A stretch of DNA of 64,000 bases from Bryoerythrophyllum caledonicum (taxonomy: Eukaryota > Streptophyta > Bryopsida > Pottiales > Pottiaceae). Both the position numbers and the translations under genes were made by a program. Shown here piece by piece: positions 14,956-27,700 of the stretch (the first letter of the stretch is position 1; each line of letters begins with the position of its first letter). The notes beneath the pieces were generated by a model. The model was not told the DNA's origin. It saw nothing but the letters and a program-made list of their open reading frames with translations, and ran no database searches. The stretch is taken from positions 36,656,371 through 36,720,370 of the forward strand of contig OZ020515.1 in the NCBI GenBank assembly GCA_963971425.1, given 5' to 3'.

Positions 14956-16116
14956 ATGGCGCCTCAGGTGGTGGCCGATTTGGTGGCGATGGTGAGTGCG
15001 CACCCGGTTCTGTTTGGGCTGAGCTTGATCCTGTTCACGCCGCCGTTCTTCCCGATCTTGAGATTCTTCTCGCCGCTGCTGATCTCCACGGCGCTCTTCA
15101 TGCTGGCGCTCTTCACCATGGGGCCAAAGAGTGCGCCTCAGGAGGAGGAGGAGGAGGGGGAGGAGGCGGATGGCGTGGTGAAGCAGCGGCGGACGAGGCC
15201 GGATGGGGGCTGGATGGACTGGGTGAAGAGCATGGAAGACACGAGCCTGGCGTTTATGTCGCCCCGGGCGAAGCTGAAGAGGGAGAGGAGAGGCGCCGTG
15301 AACGACGAGAACGTGTCGATCCTGGAGGACGCGTCGTGGGCCAAGGGCGCCGACTTCAGCTCGTACTCCCGGGGTGAGTCGGGCGTCACGGAGGAGGAGT
15401 CGCGGATGATGGTCGAGAACGCCGAAAACAGCTTCATGCCAGCCCTAATTGCGCCATCGATGCTCTTCAAGGTCGACTCCGGCCTGCAAGCCACCGCAGA
15501 CCGATCACTCTACCAAGATATAGGTGAGGATGGGCCAGACGAGGACGCTCCAGAGCTCGAGGATGTCGAGGAGCCTGAGCATACGTCGCAGGCGTCGCCT
15601 GCTGGCCCTGGCTTGCAGCATCAACCGTTGAAGGTGCTTCAGATCCCGAACCGAGCTGCGGCGGAGGACCCCGAAGCGGGGAGCCCGTACACGCCCCTCG
15701 ACTCGCCAACCGACAAGAGCAAGCGGTTCCTGCTGCGGAAGGATTCCTCAAACGCGAACTCTGGTCGCTCCGATGCAGACACGCCCGTTGCAGTGGGACT
15801 CTCCTTGTCCGGAAAGCTGCACCAGATGGAGAAGCTCGGCGACTTCATGGACGACACCGAGCATGCTGAGAACACGGGCCAGGAGTCGCCTGAGTTGAAT
15901 GTGTTGCTGCCCACCACCGCGGAGCAAGTAGAAGCTGTCAAGGATCAGTTGGAGAACTTCGTGCAGAAGGCTGAAGATGCACCAAACCCTAGCAACGAAG
16001 ACGCACCGAATCCTAGCGACGTGCAGAAGAAGGCAGAAGAGGCAGCTCCTGCAGAGAAACCACTGTCGAAGGTTGAGGAAAAGCAAACCAAGGAAGAGGT
16101 TTCTGAAGCTCAATAG
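14956..16116 (+). CDS. Uncharacterised protein with N-terminal hydrophobic hairpin and acidic tail
   Basis: A single open exon encodes 386 residues. I chose the ATG in GGCGATGGCGCC because it starts a compact N-terminus (MAPQVVADLVAM) and the extra upstream frame is low in complexity. Residues ~15–56 form two hydrophobic stretches split by a proline knot (FTPPFFP), an arrangement seen in membrane-inserted hairpins such as oleosins and some ER-shaping proteins. The rest is soluble and charged. An E-rich run (EEEEEGEE) comes near residue 58, followed by basic patches, a middle segment rich in D/E/P/S, and a K/E/A-rich end (KKAEEAAPAEKPLSK). No catalytic motif is visible. The GC-rich, strongly coding-like sequence argues that it is real. 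I do not recognise the family; a role at ER or lipid-droplet membranes is only a structural guess. Confidence 0.75.
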   Translation: MAPQVVADLVAMVSAHPVLFGLSLILFTPPFFPILRFFSPLLISTALFMLALFTMGPKSAPQEEEEEGEEADGVVKQRRTRPDGGWMDWVKSMEDTSLAFMSPRAKLKRERRGAVNDENVSILEDASWAKGADFSSYSRGESGVTEEESRMMVENAENSFMPALIAPSMLFKVDSGLQATADRSLYQDIGEDGPDEDAPELEDVEEPEHTSQASPAGPGLQHQPLKVLQIPNRAAAEDPEAGSPYTPLDSPTDKSKRFLLRKDSSNANSGRSDADTPVAVGLSLSGKLHQMEKLGDFMDDTEHAENTGQESPELNVLLPTTAEQVEAVKDQLENFVQKAEDAPNPSNEDAPNPSDVQKKAEEAAPAEKPLSKVEEKQTKEEVSEAQ

Positions 16117-19100
16117 GATCAGGTTCTCATTCATTGCAGGAGGAAGAAACATGAGCTTCACCAAACACTGCAAAGGCAAGACATCTAAGGTTCGATTTTT
16201 CAGTATGGCTCATTTTGTTTGGCCTGCGTCCATGCTTTTTGTACATAAAAGTCGGATTTTATTACGTGTATTTTCTGGTGTTTTTTGTTTCTGATAGGCT
16301 CCCATTTTTGTCTCTTCTATTGAAGAGACCCGAAGAGATGTGAGAAGTAGAAGTATTGCGGCTTTAGCGTGGTAGTAGTAGCTTTTGGAGGAGCTCTGAG
16401 CTCGTAGCCAATTTTTTTTGCCTCTCGTTGCGGGTGTCATGTTCAACATCAGCTTGGATTGAGTATGATCAAGCATCGTGATATTAGTGAATGGTTTACG
16501 ATATTGCTCAGTTGTTTGGTTTCAATCACGTGTCTCTAATTCTTGTGACCAGGGACTAAGATTTGCGATGATTTTCTACTTTGATTTCTAAGTTTAGGAA
16601 ACCTTTATGTGGATCTTGGAGGGTGTACCTACTTTATTAATCAGTTGAATCTTGCAGAAAAATGCAATAAGAAGATGGACGAGGTTCAAATGTGCACTAT
16701 ATTGATAGCTTCACATTGACATAACAATATGAGAAGTTTGTGGTTTATTTTGTTGGAGAGAAATGGTTCGGAAGAGCTTAAAGGTTTAGGTTTTTGTTTT
16801 TGGAGGTTGGAGTGGCATAATTTGGAAGTGCTTTAAGGTTCGGATAGGTTTGAATGCATGCCTTGGTGAGGTTCTTATTCTTTGATGTCGTGTCGGTATG
16901 TTTATCTGGAGACGAGAATGCAATTTTTAATTTTTTATAAAAAAATTTGCCCCTCATCATCAACTTTGCCGCCTATCCAAAATTGGATTATTAATCAAAG
17001 TTTTGTACATTTTTTTGGTCAATTATGGTTTAATCTTATACTTTCTACCCACTAAATTTTTATTTATAAAGTTATTATATTGTGTGAAAAATCTCAAGCT
17101 CATTTGACTTTTTTGTCCTCAAAGAGACGCCTAAGTATCAATTACAATATTAAAAGCAATGTAGCAATTACAATATTAAGAGCAATTATTGTCACTTCTA
17201 TATCTGGGAGTCCAGGCAAAGTCTTTTATTAGCAGCTTCACACATTTGGCCAAGTTCTATCAGTATATATGAATTGTGTTGCTTAGGATTATTTAGTTGG
17301 AGAGATATGGCTTAGGCTTTAGGATTTGCAGTGAAGGTGTGCCTTGTGCTTTGGGATTTTAAGACAATTTTGTGCGTACAAGCACTACAAACCCCAAAAT
17401 AGAGGGATGTAAAATCACCCTCACATGTGTAAAGAGCTTGGCCACAAAGGGCTCCATTTTTCTTGAAGGGGGATGTTGTTATTTGTAAAATCGCAACAAG
17501 ATACTCCTTCAAATAATTCCTTTTCACTTAAATAGTTATGGATCAATAGATGAGCTTGATGGTCTCATCCTTCAATTATGTCAATGGAAGAACTTGATGG
17601 TCTCTAAACTCAAGCTTAAGGAACTTTTGATCTCTTTAAGGTTGAAGAAAGGGTTTCAACTTTGATGAATACTAGTTGCTTCGTGTCCCTTGAGCTAATT
17701 ATAGATTGATCAATAATTATTTGGAGGATAGTCTGAGATGGTCCTCAACTACTAGGATGATTGTGGGTTATTATCCAATGTATTTCGAAATGGACTAGTG
17801 GCATGTTCGATTCTTAGCTGTGAAATCTTCTCTTTACTTGATGAGATTATCACAAGTGATCTATATAACAACTGGACGCTTGTGTGTGCCCAAAAAAAAT
17901 TAAAAAATTGGAAGGCATTCTAATTATGAAATGAAGGGATAATTTTTGAATTATGCCATGTAACTTCCCAAAAACTTCAATTTTAGAAGAATTTGAGTTC
18001 TTTACATGTAACATTCGATTGCAATTAGAGAATTGTGATTCCTTAAGTCTTTGGTTCTCTTGTAAATACACCTTCAAATTCAAACCAAGAGTTGCAAGTG
18101 TTTTTCATTTGAGGAAAATGGCGTTGAAGAGAGGCCAAGTTGTGATTGTAGTTGAGGTGAGTTATCTTTATGGTTGCGGGTTAATGAATTGAAGAGGATG
18201 ATTACCGACATGGAGGAGATAGATGAAGAAGGGTTTGAAGACTTGTAGGTAGAGCTTTTGAAGCAAAATTGTATTGGTTGCCAGTGGAGCAATGTGTAGC
18301 TCACGTGCTCTTTTTGCAATGATTGTAAAACGTGCTCAATGTACCTCAAATACTTTCAAACCATTGTTTGATGGTAGAAATTACAACAAGCCCACAATGG
18401 ACTTCAAACAATCATGAATCAAGCTTGGTACTTACAAGAAGTGACATGAAATGAATGATTTTGTTTTGAGGTTGGCAATGTTTTCACAAAAGAAAGTTTG
18501 TTATATTTGATCTCCTCCCAACTTACATAAAGCACGGTTGGATCATAGAGACGAAGGGTTATGGCTAGAAAATGATCAAACGCTTATGCTAACAAGATAC
18601 ATTGGCTATCCATTACTTTCCCATGAGTGAAAGTTGGCCTTTTCACTTGGGCTAGTGAAGCAACGTGGTGCTCCAAAGTTCTATTCTATGTTCAAAATCG
18701 ATAAAACAATTACTTGATAACAAGCCTTGTTATCACACAAACATGGCAAGGTAAACTTTCTCAATATAAGAGAAAAATATGATTCTCAATATGGAAGACC
18801 ACTTTCTCACACATGTCACACCTAACTACTTCAATACTTAAAGACTTGGAATACAAAGTTTTCTCATGTTGAATAGTAACTAACAATTCTGAAGATGAAC
18901 ATTTTACATTGTCATCAATGCCATAAGGTCATCCTTGTTCTCCTCTTCAGCTTGTTCTTCTACAGAGAATGTGTATGGAGAATCTATGACAATTTAGTAA
19001 ACTCAATGACAATAAACAGCCGTCAAGATGAACATTCCCGGTTGCATGCGCTGATTTATGTATGTGGGATAAACACATGGACTAAGTTATGTATGTGAGA

Positions 19101-19178
19101 TAAACACATGGGCTGAGTAAGGCATGAGTGCTTGTTGCTGAGAGTTTAGGATCTTATTAGCATCGTGAAAGAGAGTGT
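16117..19178. other. AT-rich spacer
   Basis: The first ~350 bp is probably the 3' untranslated region of the preceding gene. After that the sequence is AT-rich with only short open frames that show no family resemblance. Decayed repeat sequence is likely, but no boundaries could be found. Confidence 0.5.
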
Positions 19179-20060
19179 ATGATAGTAACTTTAGATGAAA
19201 TCTGTGCACACATGATATGTATGAGTGAGGGAGACAATACAAGAGTAGCCATTGTCGGAGATTCTATTAGAACAACTCAAAGGGTAGTGAAAATATTCAG
19301 AGAAGATGGAACTTACACGCGCAAATCCTACGGTGGAATTTTACCAATATATGGCCTACTCAAGCCTGTAGACGTACCATTCAAAGGCTCTTTCCTACAA
19401 GTGGCATTTTTAGCTAGATTGTAGTCAAACAATCTTTCTTGACACCTCCTCACATGTCTCAGCAATTAATTTTTGCTTGGAGTACCTTGGATGGAGTGTA
19501 GAAGAGCATGAGCGTATTGTTTGGGCTGATGAATCTTCTTTTGAAATTGGAAAAAATTCTAGACAAGTTCATGTTTGGAAAATTGCTTGTGAACACTATT
19601 CATCAAGTTGTATAGTTTCTTACTTTTAAAAGTGGATGGACTTTTTAAATGATTTGGGGCGCATTTCTGAAGAGCAAAAGTCAAAATTTATCTTTATGCC
19701 TAAAAATCGACGTTCTGCTAAAGATTTTGTAGAAGTGGTCTACAATGGTTCATTTCATGGATAAAGTTCCACCAGGAGTGCTCATGGAAGATGGCGCACC
19801 CGTCAATCACAGCAAAATAGTGAAGAATGGAGACAAACACACCTTCTTGGAATGCTCAATTGGCCTGCAACTTCTCCCGATCTCAATCCAATTGAGAATC
19901 TCTAGAAGATTCTAAAAGATGTTGTGCAACATCGCAAGGCATGCCCTAGAACATAGATGCGTTGAAGGTAGTTCTTGAAAGAGAGTGGAAGCTAGTCAGT
20001 GGTACAAAGCTCCTTCAATCATGTCATCTATGCCCTCCAGATAAGAAGTAATGATTGACG
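19179..20060 (+). pseudogene. Tc1/mariner transposase relic
   Basis: Broken frames on the plus strand line up with a Tc1/IS630-type transposase. The helix-turn-helix end is visible as SIRTTQRVVKIFREDGTYTRK near 19260–19325. The first catalytic aspartate lies in IVWADESSFE (near 19525), the second in LMEDGAPVNHSK (near 19790), and the third in WPATSPDLNPIENL (near 19865). Multiple stops and frame changes separate these blocks, including a stop right after IENL where a tryptophan is usual. It is followed directly by a ~180-bp satellite shared with the fold-back element at 31.4–32.7 kb, so it is probably a relic of that family's autonomous parent. It is non-functional. Confidence 0.85.
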
Positions 20061-20129
20061 CTAAGGAAAGATATATAGGTTGGTAGATCTTCGAATGTTT
20101 TATTTTTGTTTGCGTCATTTGGCCTTGGG

Positions 20130-20640
20130 ATTTTTCTCACATGTTATCAACATCGGGATGATCTTGTGCCAAAAATTTCATAGTGAAGTAACAAATTTTC
20201 AGCCCTAAAGAGGGTGTCAAAGTTGGAAGTAGTGAAATGGTTTCGCTGTTTGTTTCTCACAACTACACATGTTGGTAGACTTGGATATTTTTTTGGTAGA
20301 TCTTTTGGACTTGAAATTTTTTACAAATGTAATTAACAAAGAGACCGCCTCATGACAAAAACTTCATAGGCAAATAAAAGTATTCAAATTCTTGGGAGGG
20401 TGTCAAAGTTGGCAACTATGAAGCTTTTCTCATAGCTACCCCATGTTGGTAGATTTTGTATATCTTTTTTTGTATCCATCTGTTGGTCTTGAAATCTAGC
20501 GCATATATTTTCAACATAAAGATGATCTTGTGTCAAAAATTTCACGGTATACTAAAAAATTTCCAGCCTTCACGAGGGCGCCAAAGTTGGCAGCAAAGTG
20601 GACGCTATCATTGGAATTGCAAAAACGCCAATTTTTATCT
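20130..20640 (+). repeat. ~180-bp satellite, three copies, next to the Tc1/mariner relic
   Basis: The phrase GAGGGTGTCAAAGTTGG (or a close variant) recurs at 20210, 20396 and about 20575. Each is preceded by a GATCTTGTGCCAAAAATTTCA-like block, and the intervening sequence contains ACTACACATGTTGGTAGA. The period is 175–186 bp. The same unit builds both arms of the element at 31385–32704. Confidence 0.85.
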
Positions 20641-20661
20641 CTTCCAAGTGTACACACCGTA

Positions 20662-20999
20662 GGTGAACCTCTAGTTTGGCACCTCAATGCCAAATAATTA
20701 ATTAAAGTGAAGAAATGACATTCGGCATTGAAAATAATAATAATGTAATTTTCGGCAAGAAGTCATAGACTACTGTATTTTACCTACTTTGATGTCCATG
20801 GGGATTCCAAACCCAAGAGTTCATGCATGAGAGGCCATGAATGAAGACCTTTCCAAGCCTTAATCCCCTTTGATGTCTCTCAATGCGACAAAGTCTGTAA
20901 ATATACATTTCCAATAAATTCGGCATTTTCAAAAAAATAAATTCCACTTAATTTGGCATGGACTTTTCTAATTATTTTAAGCCGAACTAGAGGTTCACC
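20662..20999. mobile_element. 338-bp MITE with TA target duplication
   Basis: The ends are GGTGAACCTCTAGTTTGGC and the reverse complement of GGTGAACCTCTAGTTCGGC, a 19-bp inverted repeat with one mismatch. TA flanks both sides (20660–20661 and 21000–21001). There is no coding sequence. The TA duplication and size fit a Stowaway-like Tc1/mariner MITE. It abuts the satellite block, so it may have inserted into that older element. Confidence 0.85.
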
Positions 21000-21000
21000 T

Positions 21001-21807
21001 ACGATAGTGGTAGAATGAACAAAAACTTTATCCACGCCAACCCATTACACGGGCCCAAATTCTACTTCTTCTGTACATTATGTTGGAGTTGAGAAATTAG
21101 CCAATCAATGTTTAAATTGAAGCAAATATATCTACTTTAAAAAAATTCTAAACCTTGTATAACTTTAGGTAATTGATAGTAAGTCTAGTCAGGATTAGTT
21201 TCTCACATGGATTACAATAAGTAAGTTATGTTTTACTAATTAAGCTCTTTAATGACAAGTTTTTATGGAATAACATCTTAGACATGTTTGTTACTTAACA
21301 AATTATAATCGACAAACCTATCACAGAGAAACATTTGATTGATACACTTGTCATGGCTAGAAACACAATATTTGTAGAAACAATACATGGTATATGAAAA
21401 TATTATAAACATGTGACATTTTCATATACCATTTTTCCAAATAATTACAACGACAGCTTGAAAAATGCGACCATTGCACAATAAGATGAGGTTTCTATAC
21501 TATTCACATCACCGACTTCGGTTGGAGACATCAAGAAGACTAATATACCAATACCATATTAATATATAGTAATAATAAAATATGTCAATTGCAAATGTAA
21601 CATCTTTATAGATATTTCATTTAAGATTATTACACAATTTTATACCAAGACTACCATTAAATATCTACATTGAACAAGGCCCCATGTTCAACCAATCTCA
21701 TTAAATTATAAAATAATTAATAGATGGTTATATTTTTTGAGTACTACAAGATTAAATATTTTAATAAATAAACTTTATGGTCATACAACCCAAATCACCT
21801 GTTTACT
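21001..21807. other. AT-rich spacer
   Basis: No gene is visible. A short self-complementary stretch occurs around 21384–21436 (TGGTATATGAAAAT…CATTTTCATATACCA), which would form a hairpin. Confidence 0.5.
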
Positions 21808-22631
21808 TTACCCCTACAGGCCCAAGGCATTTTCACACCAAAAACACTTCAAAACTCCTCGTTCTAGTGCAATGAGTAATGAGGTAATCAAAACAATTTA
21901 TTTCTACATCTAGCTATAGGATCTAAATTAAGACTTATTCATTGACACCCTCACAAAATTTAATAAACTTTGACCGCACGGATTGAAAGACTGTAATGTT
22001 TGAAGTAGAGAAACCTCTTCTTTTTCTTCCCTGCAATGAGTCGATCAACAAACTTTGACTTCACTTGGTGTCAAATTTTTGCACTACACAAGGTCTAAAA
22101 ACATTACCAACATGTTAATCATAATGTTATTTCCTTGCACACCAGTTTTTAGAGGTAGAGAAGGGGTGTAGCATATTCAAACAAATGTGCAAGGAATAGA
22201 GGTTCAAAAATTGCCTGTTCACATTTTATTTTTTTGTGAACTAGATGTTTTAGAGTGATAATCCGAATGGTCAATATGAAGGTTTAGACCACATCTTGTA
22301 GTAGAAAAAATAAAATGTAAGAAATATGATGATCTCATAGTTTTATGTGGAAAAGAAGAAGTTTTTTTGGTACCTTGCCCGACAAAGTGTGACAATGTGT
22401 GAAAATATTAGAATGAATCCTCGTTTGAAATTCAATATGTGTGAAAAATGAAAACCCTATAACTTTTGCATAGAATGTCGGATCTAGAAAAAATTTAGAC
22501 TCTCACAAAGATTTTAGCAATGTCCATCTACAATAGAAATTTCAAAAATGAATGTTACAAATTGACACCATAGGAACCTGCCCAAACCTTCAAGAGTCCC
22601 CTGAGGGGACTCTTGAGCCTTTAGGGGTTAA
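21808..22631. mobile_element. TTAA-bounded CCCCTAAAGG-family element, copy E2
   Basis: The left end is TTTACCCCTACAGGCCC and the right end is GAGCCTTTAGGGGTTAA. Just inside the right end is a perfect hairpin: TCAAGAGTCCCCT, one base, then its exact reverse complement (about 22590–22616). Compared with E1 the interior runs in the opposite direction. The element is ~824 bp and non-coding. Confidence 0.8.
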
Positions 22632-23567
22632 TTTCTGAAGGCCCAAGGCATTTTCACACCGCAAGCACTTCAAAATTGCTTGTTCTAGTGCAACGAGTAA
22701 GAAGGAAAACAAAGATTGTTAAGTCTACCTCTAACCATAGGATCTAAATTAAGACTTATTTAGTGACGTTGTGACAGAATTTCAGAAACTTTGATCTCAC
22801 AAATTGAAAGATTATAGTGTTTGAAGTAGAGAAAACGATTCATTTCTTCCTTGCGTTGAGTGAATTAGCAGACTTTGACTTCGCTTGGTGCCAAATTTTT
22901 GCACTACACAAGGTCTAAATTCATTACCATCATGTTGATCATGATCTTAGTCCCTTATACACCCATGTTTAGAGGGAGAGGAGGGGTGTAGCATATTCAA
23001 AACAGATGTCCAAGGAGTGGAGGTTCAAAAATTGCCAATTCACGTTTTAATTTTTTGTGAACATAATATGTTTTAGACTGATAATCAGAATGGTCAACAA
23101 GAACGTTCACACCACATATTGTTGTGGAAAAAAAAAAGTATAAAATATGAAGATCTCTTAGTTTTAAGTTTTTCTAGGAAGAAGTTTTTCTGGTACCTTG
23201 CCCAACAATGTGTGAAAATGTTTGACTCGTGGTTAATATGCTATTTTTCACTAAAGACAACAACTTTTTTTCTAACAATATGAAATCAAACAAATATTAT
23301 TTACCAGTACTCAAAATTTCACATTCAATAGAGTGTCCTACCAAAAGCTTTAGAAAGTGTGCAACGCGCCCACTCTCCCTATTTGAAATTCAAAACCCTA
23401 TAACTTTTCCAATAAATGCCGGATCTAGGTAAAAAATTGTTTTGCCGTTGATTTTTAGTAATGCGCCTCTACAACAAAAATCTCAAAGAGGAATATTAGA
23501 AATCGATACCAGAGGAGCCTACCCAAATCGCCATTTTACAACACATGGTTCCTTCCGGGGTTTGAAA
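22628..23567. mobile_element. Degenerate CCCCTAAAGG-family copy E3, adjoining E2
   Basis: Directly after the E2 terminal TTAA the sequence restarts with TTTCTGAAGGCCCAAGGCAT, a decayed left end, then repeats the E2 interior in the same orientation (GCACTTCAAAATTGC, TTGCACTACACAAGG, GGTGTAGCATATTC). The right end near 23553–23567 reads TTCCGGGGTTTGAAA, a mutated CTTTAGGGGTTAA. E2 and E3 are thus a head-to-tail pair that appears to share one TTAA. Confidence 0.65.
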
Positions 23568-23998
23568 CCAATCATAATAATTCCCACTAACATATTGACC
23601 CGTTGTCCCCAACCGGGCAATGAAGCATCTCGCTACCTTCCCGTCTTTAAATTTCAACCTACCTTTCTCACTTCTTTTGTCTTCAAGGAAAACTCTAATG
23701 CTTGCAAGAGATTACAAGCGCGAATCATTAAAATTCCGACACCCATAACCGTCGCCATCTACCCAGGGACTAGATTCCAAACACCCAAATCCTGGCCACC
23801 GGAACATAACGTCCATTTCAGGTCCTGGCCCCCCCGCTCAGCCACCAGCCCGAGTACGACCCAGACACCACCGGGTCATCACCCAAACCCGTGAATTAGA
23901 ACCAAAACCCGGAAATCCACACCCTCGGTACACATCGTCGCTGTTAGAAACCCTCCCCCATCGCGCCCGACACACAAGGACAGGGGCGGGACATCAAC

Positions 23999-24095
23999 CT
24001 AATATCACCATAGTAAGGACATAACCCGAATATTACCACAATATAGACATCACCAGAATATCACCGTAGTATGGACATGACCGAAGCATCACCAG
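23999..24095. repeat. ~29-bp tandem repeat, about 3.5 copies
   Basis: Units begin with AATATCACC(A/G)TAGTA or AATATTACCACAATA and end with ACATNACC(C/A)GA. They lie about 700 bp upstream of the PIG-Q start codon. Confidence 0.7.
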
Positions 24096-24782
24096 GTCAT
24101 CACATAGGTAGCGGAGAAGTCACAAGACAGCCCAAGAATGCATGTGGAAGGGGGAGCTGATGCGGAGGAGCAGGAACATGGATCTCCGGGTTTGGCAACA
24201 ACGAGACAGAATTGCGGGGCCGCGCAGGGCGCTGAGCGTGGCACGCCAGGATTAGCGATGGCACGCTCGCGGTGGCGATGCAGCAATCTCGCGACAGGCA
24301 GGCGTCGGTAGCGAGCGAGCGAGGGAGCGAGCGAGGGAGCGAGAGGAGCGAAAAGAGGGCCCACGGTTGTTCTCGCAGGAGCAACTTGGAAGCTCTCGCG
24401 CGCAACAGCACCGTCGCATCGTCATTTGTCAAGTTGCGGACTCCTCGCGTCCGGAATCTTTCAGGGTTTGCGCCCCCACCCGGATTCTCTTTGGAGTGCG
24501 ACGTGAATTTGTATCTTGAATTGCGGACCAGGGAATTGGATCTGGTTGGCGTTAGGTTTCGAGCAGGTTGAGGTTTTCGTTTTAGGTTTTTGCGATCCAA
24601 TGCGGGATCGGATTCGGGAGGGGGGGCGGCGGTGATGGGTGGTGGGTTGCGGCTCCGGGGCGGTGGCGCGGTTTTGGTAGTCGGGGGGGAATGATCAGGT
24701 TGCGTGTGTGAGTGAGAGGGGTTTGTGGATTCTGCGGCGCCAGATGGAGAATGGAGGGGGGTTTTGAGGGAGGGGGGACGAC

Positions 24783-27700
24783 ATGGAGAAGGGGGCGCAC
24801 TGGCAATGTCGGCTTTGGTGGCCCAGGCACCTCAGCCGTGCGCGCCCTCCTGCTGCGGCGGCGGCGATGGCGCTCGTCGGCTGGGTCTCCTTCTCGGATT
24901 CCTGCTCCCTGGACCTCGTGATCGCTGCCACTTGCGCAATGCCAGCTTCACAGTCCCTCCAGGTTTTGCCTCCCCTCACGAATGGCCAGTGTGAAGGTTT
25001 TTTCTTTTTGTCATTTTCCTGAGAACGTTGAAATTTCTGTCACGATGACACAATTTCAGGGAATCAATGCTCTAGTTTCGTGGAGATTGTTGCAAGAGTG
25101 ATTCAAACAGCTGTTGATGGTGATGAACGTCTGTAGGGTTTAAGCTTTAGGGGTGTACGATGTTCATTGAAACTGTAGCTCATGTTTTATAGCGTGTATT
25201 TCTCAGCAGCTTCATTTAGGGCTGGGGTGATCATTTACTACAGGAAGGTCAAACAGTTATGGTGTCGTTTCAGTGCGAGACTGTCTATGCAGTCATGTTC
25301 CTCTTGTGGCATTTGAATATCGTGATGTACGGGGTTAATGTCAATTCTATCTCCGACACTAGACAACAGAAGCGATGGAGTGTGGGAGCGACTTAGCTAG
25401 ACCATTCGTAGTCGTAATATTTGTTTTCTCTCATACTTGGTTGCGTCTATCATGCAGGCTTTAGAAGATATTTTAGGTTCCACGGGAAGAATGCTGCAGA
25501 GCCAGATTCCGACAGCAACCACTCCGTGTGTTTTAGGGAAATACTACTCATCATGGGACGAAGGGTATGAAGAGCAACGTAAAGGCTTGAGCAATGGTGG
25601 TTTAAATGGAGTTAGTGGCCGTGGTTCCACGACCAAAGGAAAGAACCGGAATACGCGTGGGCATGTAAATGGTTTCCATCTCGGTCCTGCTGTCTGGGCA
25701 ACGGCCGTAGCCTGGAAGGTGGAGGGCGGTGGATTCGTGCCAAGATTATCCCATATTAGTGTCAAGGGTGTACAATATTATGCTGATACCCATGTGAGTG
25801 GCCCTGCTTTGATTGTCCAGTATTTCAGAAGGAAGTCCAGTTCTTCGTTTATTCTTTCCTTTGGGGTTTTAGAATCGAAAGTACATGATGAGGGCACATG
25901 TCTGCAATCAGGGGGCTTCGTTTTGTCGTTTTAAACTGGTAGCACTTTTTGATAATTGATGCGAGTAATAGTGTGTTTTGATGGCAGATAGTACTTTATG
26001 AACAACCTCAATATGGAAGGGGTCATTTGTCATGCCGCATGTGGTCCTCAGCACATCTTGCAAAGCAAGCGTGCTTGAGGTCAACGATAAAGCCCAAGTG
26101 GGTGATGGATGCCGTGGTCGAGCAGCAACCGGCAAATGACATTGTGAGAACATCTCATTTGGATTCTGTTTTTTCAATTCCTGCCTCTTTGATCTTCTTA
26201 TTGGCTTCACCCTCACAAGAGGAAACTCCACTTTACAGACCGACTGTTATATATGCAGGATGGCTATGCTGATGTAATCTCTCTCAATGTTTTTGGACGC
26301 AGGAAAGAGTAATCCAGCAGTTAAATTGCACTTCTTTCATAGAGAAGACACTTGCGCTGGGTCTGGGTGCAGCTCCTGCAAAGCCGTCTCTACTTTACAA
26401 GTGAGTTGGTTTGAAATATTGAAAGTTGGTCATATGTTGGCTTCTTGCTTTTGTTTAACAATGGGATTGATAATTCCAATGAACTCATTCGTGTATGTTT
26501 TGCGGCAGGTGGTGGAGGCACACGACGGCAGCTTTCGTTGCATCGGTTGCCACAGTTCTCTACATTCTTGCGTGGGCTTGTTCCACTTTGTTAGATAGAT
26601 GGCTCTCTGTTGTCCCTCATATTGGATGTGTTCAACAGATGAGCCACACTTGGCACGCTTTGCATCTTCGGTGTCATCAGCTACTCGCCTGGCCGTTCAT
26701 TCTTCTCTGGGGCGGCTCAGGGTACGTCTCTTCTCCAAACCGCATATAATTGGAAACGTCAGCCAGCGCAGATCCTTGGGCTGCAACATTTGGTCTCATG
26801 CGGAGTTGTTTGCATGTCTGCAGGTCTGAGCAAGCAAACGTAGCAATGGCCCACCGTTGTGCTCAGAATAGGCACGCAACCTGGACTGCGATTGTGGTGG
26901 ACATGGTTTTGGGGGTCATAGCCGGTGTTCTAGTTCTCTATCACGAACTGGCAATCGCCAAGTTCGTACATAGAATGGTGCGAATGCTGACGAATGACAT
27001 CATGCGAACGGGGTGCATATGGTTAATGGGAGTTCCTGCAGGCTTCAAACTAAACGAGGAGCTTGCGGCGAGACTTGGAACTCTTGCATTGCACGTGATA
27101 CAGACATGGGCCACTGTGGGTGCGTTAGTGAAGCCAGCTCTTCGAGCATTTTTACCAATTTTGGCTCTCTTTGGGATCTTACTGGGTCTTACTGTTCCTG
27201 TTGCAATGCTCGTGGACACGCTACTGCTGGGCTCGATTCATATCGCTGCTCTTCATCAAGCTACTGCGTCTTTGTACGCAAGCCAACTCCGTGCTTTGGC
27301 TGCTCTCTGGCGTCTTTTCGGGTACAGTTCAATTTTCCTCAGATCTTGCATTAGTAAGGAATTGTTTTTGGTTATTTTGGTTGACAGATTGTATCTAAGT
27401 TAGCGTTGTTACTTGCGGTTGGAATTTGAGATCTCCACTGAAGTAAGGTGGTGACTTATACTGCAATGCCTTTTTGAAACAGGGCTAGGAAAAGGAATCC
27501 TTTGCGAGGGAGACAAGATTCTTATGAGTGCACAGTGGAGCAGCTCGTCGTCGGGTCGCTTATGTTCACTCCCCTTCTTTTGCTGCTCCCCACAACATCC
27601 GTGTTCTACACCTTCTTTACACTCATCTACTCAATCATATCAATAGTGCGATTATGTCTTCAGTACTTAATTCTTATACTGCAATGGTTTCCATATGCCG

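Noticed and set aside
24100..24600. Open frames on both strands upstream of PIG-Q
   Set aside because: They overlap, are GC-rich and low in complexity (GAGC repeats), and show no family resemblance. Probably leader and promoter.
24963..25135. Extra PIG-Q exon at about 25060–25135
   Set aside because: It can be spliced in one phase, but joining 24962 directly to 25458 keeps phase and gives the expected conserved order (SLQ then ALEDIL).
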